From Vulcanimicrobiota bacterium (GTDB lineage: Bacteria; Vulcanimicrobiota; Vulcanimicrobiia; Vulcanimicrobiales; Vulcanimicrobiaceae), in assembly GCA_003167055.1 (NCBI GenBank), contig PMUE01000348.1:200-6633 (forward strand): a stretch of DNA of 6,434 nt, written 5' to 3'. Numbering within the stretch: the stretch's first letter is position 1; every line of letters starts with the position of its first letter. The notes under the pieces were generated by a model. The model was not told the origin of the DNA. It was given only the letters and a program-made list of their open reading frames with translations, and searched no databases. The position numbers were made by a program, and so were the translations under genes. Shown piece after piece: positions 6,084-6,434 of the stretch.

Positions 6084-6434
6084 TCAGGCAGGCCAGTGAG
6101 GCGCCCGCTTGTCGATGAAGGCACCGATGCCTTCCTGAGCGTCCTCGAGCTGGGCATTAGTGACCATGACAGTTTTTGTGAAGTCGTAGGCCGCGGCTTG
6201 ATCGAGTTCCACCTGACGGTAAAAGGCCGCCTTGCCCAGGCCGACCACCGTCCGGCTGGCCTCGCCGATCGTCCCAGCCAGGGCGAGGGTCGCATCCCGT
6301 AGGGCCTGCGGTGACACGACCGCGTTGACCAGTCCCCAGTCGAGCGCGGTCGCCGCGTCGATGGGCTCCCCAGTGAGCAGCATCTGCATCGCTCGTTTGC
6401 GGCCGATGTCGCGACTGAGCGCGACCATGGGGGT
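6084..6434 (-). CDS. Enoyl-CoA hydratase/isomerase family protein, C-terminal part
   Basis: Partial gene: the 5' end lies beyond the right edge. The frame is open to 6434 with Thr-Pro before the first in-window Met, and this Met corresponds to an internal position, so 6428 is not the true start. The 116 visible residues are the C-terminal half of a crotonase fold. TPMVALSRDIGRKRAMQMLL, TGEPIDAATALDWGLVN and EGIGAFIDKRAPHW closely follow the ECHDC3-like branch of enoyl-CoA hydratases. The family handles acyl-CoA thioesters by hydration or isomerisation of the double bond. The segments with the two catalytic Glu positions of classical crotonases should lie upstream of the fragment, so activity cannot be judged. 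A gap of 247 nt and unrelated function suggest a separate transcription unit from the DUF5693-csaB-ileS genes. Codon choice (more GCC, GGG, CGG) looks slightly different from its neighbours, but the fragment is short. Confidence 0.9.
   Translation of the reverse strand, partial: TPMVALSRDIGRKRAMQMLLTGEPIDAATALDWGLVNAVVSPQALRDATLALAGTIGEASRTVVGLGKAAFYRQVELDQAAAYDFTKTVMVTNAQLEDAQEGIGAFIDKRAPHWPA

Overview
This is a GC-rich bacterial stretch (roughly 60% by eye) in which all recognisable genes read on the minus strand. Read 5'->3' on that strand it holds: the C-terminal half of an enoyl-CoA hydratase/isomerase-family gene (cut by the right window edge), an intergenic region of about 250 bp with a lot of inverted-repeat structure, and a tightly packed three-gene unit: a DUF5693-type polytopic membrane protein, csaB (polysaccharide pyruvyl transferase) and ileS (isoleucyl-tRNA synthetase).

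Organism: the csaB/DUF5693 pair is known to me mainly from Bacillota and from other lineages that tether S-layers or outer membranes through SLH domains and pyruvylated wall polymers. High GC, GTG starts and absence of Shine-Dalgarno sequences fit a high-GC uncultured lineage such as Eremiobacterota (WPS-2) better than a typical Bacillus or Clostridium. That assignment is an inference of low to moderate confidence; no rRNA or other marker that would settle it is present.

Layout: 1-18 is the truncated edge of what looks like a dispersed palindromic repeat, and the last codons of ileS lie inside it. 8-2764 ileS; 2761-3843 csaB; 3806-5836 DUF5693 gene. Adjacent genes overlap by 4 nt (ATGA) and 38 nt, so the three are almost certainly one translationally coupled transcript. 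5837-6083 is non-coding. 6084-6434 is the partial crotonase-family gene, an unrelated function and probably a separate transcription unit.

How the genes work together: CsaB adds ketal-linked pyruvate to wall polysaccharide, the ligand for SLH domains. The DUF5693 protein, with a large extracytoplasmic domain and about ten membrane segments, is the likely envelope partner, perhaps in export or assembly of that polymer, but its biochemistry is unknown. ileS appears to be a housekeeping passenger whose expression is tied to envelope synthesis.

The most unusual part is the leader at 5881-6000. On the sense strand it can form a 13-bp perfect hairpin with terminator character, a 14-bp hairpin with a one-sided 9-nt bulge and a GCAA tetraloop, a TGTGA-N6-TCACA palindrome, and competing long-range pairings. 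It matches no riboswitch or T-box class that I recognise and is the best candidate here for something undescribed.
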